Of a stretch of DNA of 64,000 bases, positions 48,635 through 58,957 are shown one piece after another. The translations under genes were made by a program, and so were the position numbers. Position 1 is the first letter of the stretch; the number at the start of each line of letters is the position of its first letter. Under the pieces are notes generated by a model. It saw only the letters and a list, made by a program, of their open reading frames with translations, had not been told where the DNA came from and did no database searches. The stretch lies in NCBI GenBank assembly GCA_041393535.1, contig JAWKJY010000003.1:558001-622000 (forward strand). The letters are read 5' to 3'. Source of the DNA: JAWKJY01 sp041393535 (GTDB lineage: Bacteria > Actinomycetota > Thermoleophilia > Gaiellales > Gaiellaceae).

Positions 48635-49993
48635 TCAGGCGTCGCGACGGCGGTCGACGACGCGACGCGACTTGAACTCGGTCGTCGGCAGGGTCCCGAG
48701 TGCGTGGACGACGACCTGCGGTGTGACCCCCGTCGCGGTCTTGACGCGGTCGCGCACGGCGGTGACCGCGACCTCGCCGTCCGCGCTCTCGATCTCGAGC
48801 GTCATCACGTCCAGCTCGTCCGGCCGCTCGACGACGATCCGGTACTCGGAGCCGACCCCCGGGACGCTCGCGATCGCGTTCTCGACCGCGTTCGGGTAGA
48901 CGTTGACACCCCGGATCAGGAGCATGTCGTCGACGCGCCCGTAGATCCCGTCGGGCAGGCGCCGGTAGGTCCGGCCGCAGGGGCACGGGTCGCTCGTCAC
49001 GCGCGTCAGGTCGCCCGACCAGAGCCGGATCATCGGCTGCGACGTCCGCTCCAGGTGCGTGTAGACGGGCACGCCCTCGCCATCGCCCTCGATCGGCTGC
49101 CGCGTGACGGGGTCGACGATCTCGGTGTAGACGATGTCGTCCCACAGGTGCATCCCGGTCCGCTCGGCGCACTCGGAGTTCGTCATCCACGGCGTCATCT
49201 CGGCCATCGAGCCGGCGTCGACGCAGATCGCGCCGAACGTCTCCTCGATCCGCCGCTTCGTCGCCGGGATGCCCGCGCCGGGCTCCCCGGAGAAGAACAT
49301 GATCCGGAAGCCGAAGTCGCGAGGGTCGACGCCTCGCTCGCGCGCGACCTTCGCGATGTGGAGCGCGTAGGAGGGCGTGCCGTAGAACGCGGTCGGTCGG
49401 ATCAGGTCGAGGTACTCGAGGGCACGCTCGGTCTGCCCCGGCACGCCCGCCCCGAACGGGAACGCGCGTGCGCCGATCGCCTCGGTGCCGATCAGCGCGC
49501 CCCAGCTGCCGAGGTAGAGGCTGAAGAACGAGCCGATGAAGACGGTGTCGCGCGGGCGGATGCCGAAGCTCCACATGATCCGCGCGTGCGAGGCGGCGAT
49601 GCGGATCCAGTCGTCTCGCGAGATCGCGAACGCCGTCGGCCGGCCCGTCGTGCCCGACGTTCCGTGGACGTGCGCGATCGCCTCGGGCGGGCAGCAGACG
49701 TTCGACCCGAAGGGAGGGTGCGCCTCCTGGTCCTCGCGGATGTGCTGCTTCGTGACGAACGGGAAGCGCCGGAGGTCGTCGAGCGTGCGGAGGGTCTCTG
49801 GGAAGGCGCCCGCCTCGCCCCAGAGCTGGCGGTAGAAGGGCGAGCGCTCCCAGCAGTAGCGCACCTGCGCCTGAAGCTTCGCGAGGACGATCGTTGCGCG
49901 CTGCTCGGGCGGCATCGTCTCCTCCGGCGCCCAGTAGGGCTCGTCGCGCTCGGGGAGCCGGATCACGCCGGACGGGGGCCAGGGCGCGCTCAC
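48635..49993 (-). CDS. Phenylacetate-CoA-ligase-family acyl-CoA ligase
   Basis: 452 aa, AMP-forming CoA ligase, PaaK branch. ATP motif VHGTSGTTGRPTAFAI, SFGIRPRDTVFIGSFFS, zinc/Cys motif DPCPCGRTYRRLPDGIYGRVDD (in pieces) and C-terminal TEFKSRRVVDRR. I prefer the GTG at 49991-49993: it has GGAGAGG 8 nt upstream and overlaps the TGA of leader mini-ORF B by 4 nt; a GTG at 50002 lacks room for a ribosome site. Located beside the B12 mutase, it may make its acyl-CoA substrate, for example 2-hydroxyisobutyryl-CoA (inference). Confidence 0.86.
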   Translation of the reverse strand: MSAPWPPSGVIRLPERDEPYWAPEETMPPEQRATIVLAKLQAQVRYCWERSPFYRQLWGEAGAFPETLRTLDDLRRFPFVTKQHIREDQEAHPPFGSNVCCPPEAIAHVHGTSGTTGRPTAFAISRDDWIRIAASHARIMWSFGIRPRDTVFIGSFFSLYLGSWGALIGTEAIGARAFPFGAGVPGQTERALEYLDLIRPTAFYGTPSYALHIAKVARERGVDPRDFGFRIMFFSGEPGAGIPATKRRIEETFGAICVDAGSMAEMTPWMTNSECAERTGMHLWDDIVYTEIVDPVTRQPIEGDGEGVPVYTHLERTSQPMIRLWSGDLTRVTSDPCPCGRTYRRLPDGIYGRVDDMLLIRGVNVYPNAVENAIASVPGVGSEYRIVVERPDELDVMTLEIESADGEVAVTAVRDRVKTATGVTPQVVVHALGTLPTTEFKSRRVVDRRRDA

Positions 49994-50163
49994 GCGCCCC
50001 ACCTCTCCGTGCGCACCGCGGCGGAACAGACGTTGCCCAGCCGGGCTGCGAGCGTTGCCGCGGCCGCGCGATCGCCCCGTCCACCCGGGACACGTCCCAC
50101 CGGGGCCTGACCCGACGGGCCATGCCCGTCCCGGCCGCCCGAGGGGCCACCCCGCGCCTCCAC
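49990..50163 (-). CDS. Putative leaderless leader mini-ORF B (57 aa)
   Basis: GTG at 50161-50163, eight nt after a TAGGCT -10 box (50172-50177), so translation could begin at the 5' end of the mRNA. Peptide starts VEARGGPSGGRDGHGPSG, as mini-ORF A. Its TGA overlaps the GTG of the CoA-ligase gene (GTGA), the usual sign of coupled translation. Length almost equals copy A (57 against 56). Beyond residue 22 the two diverge. Most likely a leader peptide or small protein; not known to me. Confidence 0.45.
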   Translation of the reverse strand: MEARGGPSGGRDGHGPSGQAPVGRVPGGRGDRAAAATLAARLGNVCSAAVRTERWGA

Positions 50164-50244
50164 CCGCTTCGAGCCTAGCCGGGAAACCGTCACGCGTGTG
50201 TCACGGCGGGCGGTCGAACCGTCACGATTCCGTGCCGATCCCTC
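50132..50244 (-). promoter_or_regulatory. Conserved promoter/leader repeat, copy B
   Basis: 37-bp core 50132-50168 identical to 46156-46192. AACCGTCACG occurs twice here (50185-50194 and 50217-50226), against once in copy A, with an additional GTCAC-type half-site (50200-50205). On the minus strand CGTGACGG stands 10 nt before TAGGCT. It drives the ligase-cyclase-dioxygenase direction. Confidence 0.6.
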
Positions 50245-50261
50245 CACGGCCTGGAGACGGC

Positions 50262-50690
50262 TCATCGCGGCGCCCGCCCGGCCACGGCGCCGCGGATCAT
50301 CTCGACGATCTCCGCGAGGGACGTGTCGACGCCGAAGACGCGATGGACGCCCATCGCCTCGAGCGCCTCGATGTCCTCCGGCAGGATCGTGCCGCCGCCG
50401 ACGACGAGGATGTCGTCGCGCGCGCCCTCGGCGTCCAGCAGCTCGAGGATGCGCGGGAAGATGTGCATGTGCGCGCCCGAGAGGACGCTGATCCCGATCA
50501 CGTCGACGTCCTCGTCGACGGCCGTCCGAACGACCTCCTCCGGCCGGCGGTGCAGGCCGGTGTAGACGACCTCCATCCCCGCGTCTCGGAGCGCGCGCGC
50601 GACCACCTTCACGCCGCGGTCGTGCCCGTCCAGGCCCACCTTGCCGAGCAGGACCCGGATCGGGCGCTGGGTGGAACCGCCACTCGTCAT
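50262..50690 (-). CDS. hcmB: B12-binding small subunit of acyl-CoA mutase (HcmB-like)
   Basis: 142 aa, stand-alone cobalamin-binding domain. Base-off/His-on motif GLDGHDRG (DxHxxG), ISVLSGAHM (SxL) and VVGGGTILPEDI (GG). Length matches the separate small subunits of isobutyryl- and 2-hydroxyisobutyryl-CoA mutases, not the fused domain of methylmalonyl-CoA mutase. ATG at 50688-50690, 1 nt after the large-subunit stop; a longer upstream start would lie inside the large subunit and reads as unlike the family. Confidence 0.88.
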   Translation of the reverse strand: MTSGGSTQRPIRVLLGKVGLDGHDRGVKVVARALRDAGMEVVYTGLHRRPEEVVRTAVDEDVDVIGISVLSGAHMHIFPRILELLDAEGARDDILVVGGGTILPEDIEALEAMGVHRVFGVDTSLAEIVEMIRGAVAGRAPR

Positions 50691-50691
50691 C

Positions 50692-52356
<1,665 letters not shown>

Positions 52357-52363
52357 GGGCGGA

Positions 52364-52392
52364 ACCGTAGTTGGTTTGACCAATGCGGTCAA
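52364..52392 (-). promoter_or_regulatory. Promoter of the mutase operon with embedded GntR-type operator
   Basis: On the minus strand TTGACC (52387-52392), 17-nt spacer, TACGGT (52364-52369), then 7 nt to the ATG. The palindrome TTGG-TTTGA-CCAA (52371-52383) fills the spacer, so bound repressor would block polymerase. The same TTGG-N5-CCAA stands in front of the divergent regulator gene. Confidence 0.65.
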
Positions 52393-52450
52393 CCGGCATC
52401 GCGGCCGACCGTGCGGGGGCGTGGGCGGTCGCCGGCGATCTCGGGCACTA

Positions 52451-52463
52451 TTGGCTCGACCAA
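52451..52463 (+). promoter_or_regulatory. GntR-type operator at the regulator's own start
   Basis: TTGG-CTCGA-CCAA, ending at the A of the ATG. A CACTAT -10-like box (52446-52451) precedes it, so the site covers the transcription start: autoregulation is expected. Confidence 0.65.
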
Positions 52464-53200
52464 TGTCCGACCGCAGCCCGCGTCTCGACAGGCCGGCCGA
52501 CGACCGCCCGGCCGACTCCCGGCGGGCGTTCGAGGAGATCCTCGACCGGCTCGAGCAGGCGATCGCGTCCGGCGAGCTCGGGCCCGGCGACCGGCTGCCG
52601 TCGGAGCGCGACCTGGCCGCCCGGTTCGGGGTGTCCCGGCCGTCCGTGCGCGAGGCGCTGCGGGTGCTCGAGGCGCTCGGGCTCGTGTCGGTGCGGCGGG
52701 GCGCCGAGCACGGCGTCACCCTCCGCGAGGAGCCCCAGAACGCGTTCGCGCACCTCTTCCGCTTCCACCTGGCGCTGAACCACACGAGCGTCGCGAGCCT
52801 GGTCGAGTTCCGCGTCGCGATCGAGTCGTGGGCCGCAGGGCTCGTCGCTGCCCGGGGCGGCGCCGAGACGCTCGGGGAGCTGGAGCGGCAGCTCGACGCG
52901 ATGCGCCAGCCCGGGCTGGGCCAGGTCGGCTTCCACTCGCTCGACGCGGCGTTCCACCTCGAGCTCGTCCGCGGAGCCGGGAACGAGCTCGCGACCTCCG
53001 TGCTCGAGGCCTCCCGGACGGCGATCCAGCGAACGATGCTCGCGGCGCTCGTCGCGAAGGCCGACTGGCCGGGGACGCGCGACCGCCTCGTCCGCGAGCA
53101 CGCCGGCGTCGTCGACGCGATCCGGGCCGGCGACGGCGCTGCTGCGTCGCGTCTGGTGACCGACCACGTCACCACCTTCTGGCGCGAGCACCTGGACTGA
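52463..53200 (+). CDS. FadR-subfamily (FCD) GntR transcriptional regulator
   Basis: 245 aa. N-terminal winged helix-turn-helix: GELGPGDRLPSERDLAARFGVSRPSVREALRVLEALGLV (regions about 37-75), then an all-helical FCD ligand domain with metal-type positions in ESWAAGLVA, FHLELVRGAGN and RLVREHAGVVDAI. Divergent from the mutase genes and flanked by matching operators, so it most likely represses both until an acid or acyl-CoA ligand binds. Followed by a hairpin. Confidence 0.9.
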   Translation: MSDRSPRLDRPADDRPADSRRAFEEILDRLEQAIASGELGPGDRLPSERDLAARFGVSRPSVREALRVLEALGLVSVRRGAEHGVTLREEPQNAFAHLFRFHLALNHTSVASLVEFRVAIESWAAGLVAARGGAETLGELERQLDAMRQPGLGQVGFHSLDAAFHLELVRGAGNELATSVLEASRTAIQRTMLAALVAKADWPGTRDRLVREHAGVVDAIRAGDGAAASRLVTDHVTTFWREHLD

Positions 53201-53234
53201 CCGCCGCGCCGTCGGCCGGCGCCGGCGGCGCGGT
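53200..53234 (+). terminator. Terminator hairpin after the GntR gene
   Basis: ACCGCCGCGCC (53200-53210) and GGCGGCGCGGT (53224-53234), perfect 11-bp stem starting at the last base of the stop codon. Confidence 0.6.
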
Positions 53235-53250
53235 CCCACGTCGACGTGGG
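53235..53250. other. 16-bp perfect palindrome in a 360-bp gene-free stretch
   Basis: CCCACGTCGACGTGGG directly follows the terminator. The remaining gap to 53560 shows no convincing ORF, promoter or repeat to me. The palindrome could be a regulator site or chance; it lies about 310 bp upstream of the next gene. Confidence 0.4.
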
Positions 53251-53560
53251 CGGTCGCGATCACCCGTCCCGGCTTGCGGCGAGCCGGACGAGCCCGCGGT
53301 CGGTCGGTCGCCTGCATCGACCGGATCCGGGCGGGTGCGTGCAAGCTGCCGCCCGGTCGATCGCTGACCGCCCTGGACCCCGCCGTCGTTCGAGCGGGCC
53401 CCGGCGACACGACGACGGCCGTGCGCACCCCGGGGCCGCGGAGTCCGTTCGGCCCGTCGGGTCGACGGCCGCGGCCTCGGCGGCGTCGGGGGAGCGGGCG
53501 CATCGGCGGGGCTCGGGCCCGCATCGCCCCGGGCATGGCTCCCCGTGCGATCCTTCGGCC

Positions 53561-54642
53561 GTGAGCAGGCGCGCCGGGACGTGGCTGGTCGTTGCGCTGG
53601 TCGCCGTGATCGCGTCCGTGGCGGTGGTCGACGCCGTGCGGCGCCAGGGCGGGCCTGGCCGTCCGGGCCCGGCCGACGAGACTGGGGACACGCGGCGACT
53701 CGGCGGCGCGGAGGCTCCGCTCCCCGGGCAGCTCGATGGCCGACTGGTGGTGTCGCTGCAGGGCGGCTGCCGACCCGCGGTCGTCGATCTCGACGCGGCG
53801 AGCATCGGCAAGCCGGGCCGCGCCTCGGCTGCGGGCTCGTCGTCGACCCGACCGGACGCCGCGCGGTGGCCTCGACCGAGCGGGGCGACGAGCTCGTCCT
53901 CGTCGACCTGCGCGATCGTCCAGAGGTCGCGCAGACGCTCGGCCCGCTCGCGGGCAGCGCGAGCTGGGCCTCCGACGGCGGGGAGGTCGCGTGGTGCGCC
54001 TCGCGGGGCAGCACGAGCCTCGTCGCGCTCGACGGCGAGGCGCGGCGAACGGTCGACGGCTGCGACGTGCGGCTCGCCGGCGGCCGGGTGCTGACGCGTC
54101 CGGACGAGCTCTTCGCCAAGGAGGTGCTGCTCGACGGGGCGGCGTACCTCGATCAGGAGGAGATCGCCGCCGCGCTCCCCGGGGACGCGTCGGACCTCGT
54201 CTCGGTGCTCGGCTACGACGAGGCGCCGGCGGGCCTCCTCGCGCTCGTCGTCGTCGGCGTCGGACGGGCGGACTTCGTCCAGCAGCTGCAGCTCTGGCGC
54301 GGCGAGAGCCTGGAGCGGACGCTCGAGCTCGGTCGCTCGCCGCGCGCGGTCGTGGCGAACGTCGGCGACTTCGGCTTCGCGGGGAAGGCCGTGCGGCTGG
54401 GGCCGACCGGCCGTGAGGTCGCGATCGGGCCACCGTCCCACGGGCTCGTGCGGACGACGCTCGTCGACCTCGCGACGGGCGCACGCGTGCTCTTGCCCCC
54501 GGCACGGTCGCTCGACTGGTCGCCGGACGGACGCTGGCTCGCGCTCGCCGAGGCCGACGCGGTGCGCGTCTACGGAGGCGAGCGGACGAGCCACGTGTAC
54601 GCGCTTCCGCTCGAGGCGGGCTCCCTCGCCTGGCGCGAGTAG
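53561..54642 (+). CDS. Membrane-anchored protein of unknown function, WD/TolB-like C-terminus, frameshifted
   Basis: About 361 codons. One N-terminal transmembrane helix (TWLVVALVAVIASVAVVDAV, residues about 6-25), then an extracytoplasmic region. The repeated pattern of short beta stretches (LVLVDLRDRPEVAQTLG, TTLVDLATGARVLL, LDWSPDGRWLALAEADAVRVY) resembles a beta-propeller. One base is missing near 53817, where ASIGKPG passes to PRLGCGLVVDPTG. GTG start is the first reasonable one. Convergent with the EamA gene, 9 nt apart. Function unknown. Confidence 0.6.
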
Positions 54643-54651
54643 CGCCCCGCC

Positions 54652-55518
54652 TCAGCGGAAGGCGCCGATCAGCGCGCCGCCGGCGACCGTCGCGACGGCG
54701 GCGACCACGAGGCGCGCGTTGACGGCCTCGACCCGTCGGAGGATGAGAGCGGACAGCGCGACCGTCCAGATCGCGTTCATCCCGTTCAGCGGGGCGACGA
54801 CCGTGACGCGCCCGCGCGAGAGCGCCTCGAGCAGCGCCAGGTACGTGCAGCCCATGGCGATCCCGCCCGGGACGAACGCGGGGAGGCCCCGGCGCAGGGC
54901 GGCGAGCGAGTCGCTCCGGCGGGTGACCGCCACGTACGCCAGCAGGAGCAGCGTGGCGCCGAGCAGGAGCGCCACGGCCCGGGCGGGCGGCTCGAGGTCG
55001 GAATGTGGGACGAGCTTGCGGACGACGTTGTCGCGCACGGCCAGGGCAGCGGCGACGGAGACGGCGAGCACGAGACCGATCGTCCGGACGTGTTCGGGCC
55101 GCCCCGGCTCCCACGCGAGGAGGACGCCGCCGCTGACGATGAGCACGGTGCCGACCGCGAGCGCGGCGTGGAACGGCTCGTCGAGCGCGATGAGCGCGAT
55201 CACCGCCGAGAGGAGCGGCGACGTGCCCATGAGCACCGCCGACCGGGAGGCTCCGGCGTCGCGGATCGCGCGGACGTAGAGGATCTGCGAGACGCCGGGG
55301 ACGAACACGCCGACGAGGACGAACGGCCACGCCTCGCCGACGTCGACGTGGCCGAAGCCGATCGCGCCGCCGATCGCGAGCGCGACCGGGAGCGAGACGA
55401 CCGCGGCGAGGGCGCCGCCGACCTCCGCGTCCGGGACGCGCTGGAGCCCCCAGCGGATCGCGACGTTGACGGCGCCGAAGCAGATGCCCGAGAGCAGCGC
55501 GAGGCCGACGACGAGCAT
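54652..55518 (-). CDS. EamA/DMT-family transporter
   Basis: 288 aa, ten hydrophobic helices in two EamA repeats. ISGICFGAVNVAIRWGLQ-type start (after MLVVGLALL), ILYVRAIRDAGASRSAVLMGTSPLLSAV in repeat 1 and TYLALLEALSRGRVTVVAPLNGMNAIWTV in repeat 2 (regions). Likely exporter of a metabolite or amino acid; substrate unknown. Downstream of and on the same strand as the third cyclase gene (73 nt gap), possibly cotranscribed. Confidence 0.88.
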   Translation of the reverse strand: MLVVGLALLSGICFGAVNVAIRWGLQRVPDAEVGGALAAVVSLPVALAIGGAIGFGHVDVGEAWPFVLVGVFVPGVSQILYVRAIRDAGASRSAVLMGTSPLLSAVIALIALDEPFHAALAVGTVLIVSGGVLLAWEPGRPEHVRTIGLVLAVSVAAALAVRDNVVRKLVPHSDLEPPARAVALLLGATLLLLAYVAVTRRSDSLAALRRGLPAFVPGGIAMGCTYLALLEALSRGRVTVVAPLNGMNAIWTVALSALILRRVEAVNARLVVAAVATVAGGALIGAFR

Positions 55519-55591
55519 CGGCTGCTCAGCGGGCCCGGGGCCGGCGCCCGGCGTGCGTTGCCGCGCGGGGGCGGCTCCCGACGCGCACCGA

Positions 55592-56329
55592 CTAGGCGGG
55601 GACTGCGGCGACGAGTCGGATCGGCGAGCCCGTTCCCGGCACGATCTTCAGCGGGAACCCGAAGAGCGTGAACCGCTTGCCGGCGACAGGCGCGAGCGCG
55701 CCGACGTTCTCGATGTGCGTGACGCCGAGCTCGCGGCAGACGCCGTGCACCGGAAAGTGGTACCGCTCCGGCACGTCGACGCTCATAGCCTGGTTGCCGA
55801 ACATCTTGGCGCCCTGCTCGATCAGCCAGCGCGCCGTCTCGGGCTCGAGCCCGGGGAACTCGGTCAGGTACTCAGGCGTGCCGCCCGTGCGCTCGTAGTG
55901 CCCCGTGTAGAGGAGGACGATGTCGCCTCGACGCAGGTCGAGGCCGTCCCTGGCGAGCGACTGCTCGACGTCCGCGACCGTGATGCCGTGGCGGGCCGGG
56001 AGGTGCGAGAGGTCGAGGCAGATCGCGTCGCCGCAGAAGAGATCGAGCGGCATCACGTCGATCGTGGGCGCATCGGGCGCAGGGTCGAAGTGGCACAGCG
56101 CGTCGACGTGCGTCGAGGCGTGATCCGAGGCGATGACGAGCGACGAGCGGTACGAGAAGCCCGTACCGAGCGAAGCCAGCGAGTTCGCATGCGACTCGAA
56201 CGGGTAGACCTCGACCCGGGGGTGCAGCGGGTGCATCTGCGTTTGCTGCGAGACCTCCTGCGAGAGATCGTGGAGGCGGACGCGCTGGCCCAGCAGGGTC
56301 GTCTCGACGCCGGTGTCGTCCTTGGTCAT
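55592..56329 (-). CDS. Cyclase-family protein (kynurenine-formamidase-like), copy 3
   Basis: 245 aa. Start VRLHDLSQEVSQQTQMHPLHP, metal motif SDHASTHVDALCHFDP, C-terminal LFGFPLKIVPGTGSPIRLVAAV. Closer to copy 1 (shared YTGHYERTGGTPEYL-type region) than to copy 2. ATG with GGAGCAG upstream. Context: EamA transporter after it and a hydroxyisobutyrate-dehydrogenase-like gene before it. Confidence 0.87.
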   Translation of the reverse strand: MTKDDTGVETTLLGQRVRLHDLSQEVSQQTQMHPLHPRVEVYPFESHANSLASLGTGFSYRSSLVIASDHASTHVDALCHFDPAPDAPTIDVMPLDLFCGDAICLDLSHLPARHGITVADVEQSLARDGLDLRRGDIVLLYTGHYERTGGTPEYLTEFPGLEPETARWLIEQGAKMFGNQAMSVDVPERYHFPVHGVCRELGVTHIENVGALAPVAGKRFTLFGFPLKIVPGTGSPIRLVAAVPA

Positions 56330-56515
56330 CGCTGCTCCGTTCGGTTGTGCTCGCGGCTGTCCCGCGCACGCCGCAGCCTACTCGCGCGGGCCCCGGGAGG
56401 GGCGCGCGTCGGGTGCGCGACGTCGGGCTGCGGGAGGAGCGGCCGGATCCCAGCGCGCGCGGCGACGACCGCCTGGCTGACCCCATCGGTCGGCCGCCGG
56501 CCCAGACCGGGCAGG

Positions 56516-57373
56516 TCAGTCCCAGAGCAGCTTGTGCAGCGCCGAGTGATCCAGGTCGCCGTCTCCCTGTTCGACGAGGCGCGCGTACCGATCCTCGACC
56601 AGCCGCGCGCTCGGCAGGTCGGCTCCGACGGCGGCTGCGAGCGCCGCGGCCAGCCGCATGTCCTTGAGGTGCGTGCTGGCCTTGCCGCCAGGCACGTAGG
56701 CCCGCTCGACCATCCGGGTGCCGTGGAGCTGGAGCACCTTCGAGTCCGCGAACCCGCCGCGGAGGGCCTCCTGGACGCGGCGGGGATCGAGGCCCGCCCG
56801 CTCGGCCAGCGTGAGTCCCTCGGCCACCGCCTGGATCGCGAGCCCGCAGATGAGCTGGTTGACGACCTTCGTCGTGTGCCCGGCGCCGGGGCCGCCCACG
56901 AGCGTCACGCTCCCGAGGACCTCGAGCAGCGGACGGACCAGCTCGAAGTCGGCCTCCGCTCCTCCGGCCATGATCGCCAGCGACCCGCTTCTTGCGCCCT
57001 CGGGCCCGCCGGAAACGGGCGCATCGACCCAGCCGATCCCGCGTCGCGCGAGCCGTGGCGCGTGCTCTGCCGTCCGTGCGGGGTCGGAGGAGCCCATGTC
57101 CAGCACGACCTGGCCGGGATCGAGGAACGGCTCCACCTGCTCCAGCACCGCATCCGTCGCCGTCGAGTCGGACAGGATCAGGAGGAGAACGTCGGCCATC
57201 GACGCCTCCTCGAGCGACGGGACTGCATCGATGCCGTCGATCAGGTCGGGCACGAGCGCCGAGCGGTTCCAGCCGGTGACAGGGACGCCGGCGGCCGAGA
57301 GCGTGCGCGCCATCGGACGGCCCATCAGACCGAGGCCCACGACGCACACCGAGGGAAGGCGAGGCTCGTTCAC
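56516..57373 (-). CDS. NAD(P)-dependent beta-hydroxyacid dehydrogenase (3-hydroxyisobutyrate dehydrogenase family)
   Basis: 285 aa. N-terminal Rossmann motif VVGLGLMGRPMARTL, family motif DAPVSGGPEGARSGSLAIMAGG (about 117-138, in pieces) and catalytic Lys 169 in GAGHTTKVVNQL. Oxidises a 3-hydroxyacid or reduces a semialdehyde. GTG at 57371-57373 gives the normal N-terminus; the longer frame upstream is Arg/Cys-rich and unlike the family. A TTCGTGACGAA palindrome (57443-57453) lies about 70 bp upstream. Confidence 0.9.
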   Translation of the reverse strand: MNEPRLPSVCVVGLGLMGRPMARTLSAAGVPVTGWNRSALVPDLIDGIDAVPSLEEASMADVLLLILSDSTATDAVLEQVEPFLDPGQVVLDMGSSDPARTAEHAPRLARRGIGWVDAPVSGGPEGARSGSLAIMAGGAEADFELVRPLLEVLGSVTLVGGPGAGHTTKVVNQLICGLAIQAVAEGLTLAERAGLDPRRVQEALRGGFADSKVLQLHGTRMVERAYVPGGKASTHLKDMRLAAALAAAVGADLPSARLVEDRYARLVEQGDGDLDHSALHKLLWD

Positions 57374-57568
57374 GGGGCGAGTATCGCACCCCGCGCAGCG
57401 TCGCGGGGCCCGCCGGAGGACTTGTTGCACTCTCGGCGCACATTCGTGACGAACGCGTGACACGACGCGGCGTACGGTGCATTCGTGCACATCGCTCGCC
57501 TGGCATCGCGTCTGCGGTGGATCGTCGTGCGCCGGCCCCTGCGACGGGCTTCCGCCGGCAGGTCGCTC

Positions 57569-58912
57569 TCAGGCAGCCGCCGGCCCTCGCCGCTCGAGCT
57601 CCCGCCGCAGGCGGACGACCTCGTCGGTCTCGTCGAGGGCGACGTCCGCGTAGGTCAGGGTCGAGTCGGCGGGGACGTCGCGCACCAGGCGCACGCCGTG
57701 GGCGAGCCCGATCGGGAGCTCGGCGCCGGCGAGCGACCGCGCGGCAGGGCGGAGGCGCCCCCAGACGTGCTCCCCTCCCTCGCCGTCGAGCGTCTCGCCG
57801 GTGCGGAGGCTCCGCTTGGCGACCGCCACGACGTCCGCGTGGAACGCGTCGGGGCTGCCGGACGCCTCACCCCGAAGCGCCGCGCGGGCGACGCTCGTCC
57901 CGAGCTCGAGCCCGATCAGGTGATGCGGACGCCACAGCGCCGCGAAGCGGCCCGTCGGATCGACCGCCAGCCCGTACTCGAGGAACCGATCGCGGACGAA
58001 GTCCGACGGGGCGGCGAAGACGACGTACACGCCCCACCGCAGGTCGCCGTCGATCTCGGTGCCGTCCCGCTCGAGACTCGATACGACCTCGACGGTGCCC
58101 CGGCGCCCGAGGAGACCGCCGGCCTCCTCGGGGATGCAGACGGACGCCAGCCGCTCTGCCGAGCTCGGCGGGAAGCGGAGGCCGTCCTCCTGAGGGACGA
58201 GCCCGGTCGCGTTCGCCACGGCCGCCATCTCGATCGCGGACTTCGTCCCGTCCAGGAACGAGTTGAACATCACGGGGTTGAGCCCGTGCGCGGCCGCATG
58301 CGCCGGGTCGATCCCGTAGTGGCCCCAGACCGTGGCCGGGGTCGAGACGTGGTAGGCGGGCAGGTACTTCGTCCCCTTGCCCGCCGAGACGACCTCCAGC
58401 CCGTTGACGCGCGCCCAGTCGACGAGCTCGCAGATCAGCGCCGGCTGGTCGCCGGACGCGTACGTGTGGACGACCCCTGCGGCACGGGCCCGCTCCCCGA
58501 GGATCGGGCCGAGCAGCGCGTCGGCCTCCACCGTCACGTTCGCCACGTGGACGCCCGCCGCGTACGCGGCGAGGCAGTGGCGGACGGCGGCCGCCGGCGA
58601 CCCGGTCGCCTCGACGACGACGTCGACCACGCCGGGCTCCAGGATCGCCGCGGCATCGTCCGTGACCCAGGTGGCCCCGTTCCGAACCGCGGTTGCCAGG
58701 CCTTGCGTGCCGATCGCCTCCGTCGGGTAGCCCGTGCGGGCGAGCGCCGCGCGAGCCCTGCTCGGGTCGAGATCGCACACCGCCACGACGTGCAGGCCCC
58801 GGACCAACCGGGCCTGGCTCAGGAACATGGAGCCGAAGGCGCCGGCGCCGATCAGGGCCACTCGCACCGGGGCGCCGCGATCGGCACGTTCTGCCAGCTG
58901 CGCGGAGAGCAC
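57569..58912 (-). CDS. Rossmann-fold dehydrogenase with C-terminal SAF-like domain (homoserine-dehydrogenase-related)
   Basis: 447 aa. N-terminal RVALIGAGAFGSMFLSQARLVRGLHVVAVCD is a NAD(P) site (GAGAFG), followed by VVDVVVEATGSPAAAVRHCLAAYAAG, SAGKGTKYLPAYH, a catalytic-type region and a C-terminal SAF-like segment (GVRLVRDVPADSTLTYADVAL). Such proteins occur in sugar-acid and amino-acid catabolic clusters; the reaction is not established here. The ATG/GTG at 58912 is the longest start; VRVALIGAGAFG suggests the true start could be up to 15 residues later. Confidence 0.78.
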   Translation of the reverse strand: MLSAQLAERADRGAPVRVALIGAGAFGSMFLSQARLVRGLHVVAVCDLDPSRARAALARTGYPTEAIGTQGLATAVRNGATWVTDDAAAILEPGVVDVVVEATGSPAAAVRHCLAAYAAGVHVANVTVEADALLGPILGERARAAGVVHTYASGDQPALICELVDWARVNGLEVVSAGKGTKYLPAYHVSTPATVWGHYGIDPAHAAAHGLNPVMFNSFLDGTKSAIEMAAVANATGLVPQEDGLRFPPSSAERLASVCIPEEAGGLLGRRGTVEVVSSLERDGTEIDGDLRWGVYVVFAAPSDFVRDRFLEYGLAVDPTGRFAALWRPHHLIGLELGTSVARAALRGEASGSPDAFHADVVAVAKRSLRTGETLDGEGGEHVWGRLRPAARSLAGAELPIGLAHGVRLVRDVPADSTLTYADVALDETDEVVRLRRELERRGPAAA

Positions 58913-58957
58913 GGCTCGAGTGTAGGGCGGGGCGTCCGGTGCCGGACGGGGCCGCAG

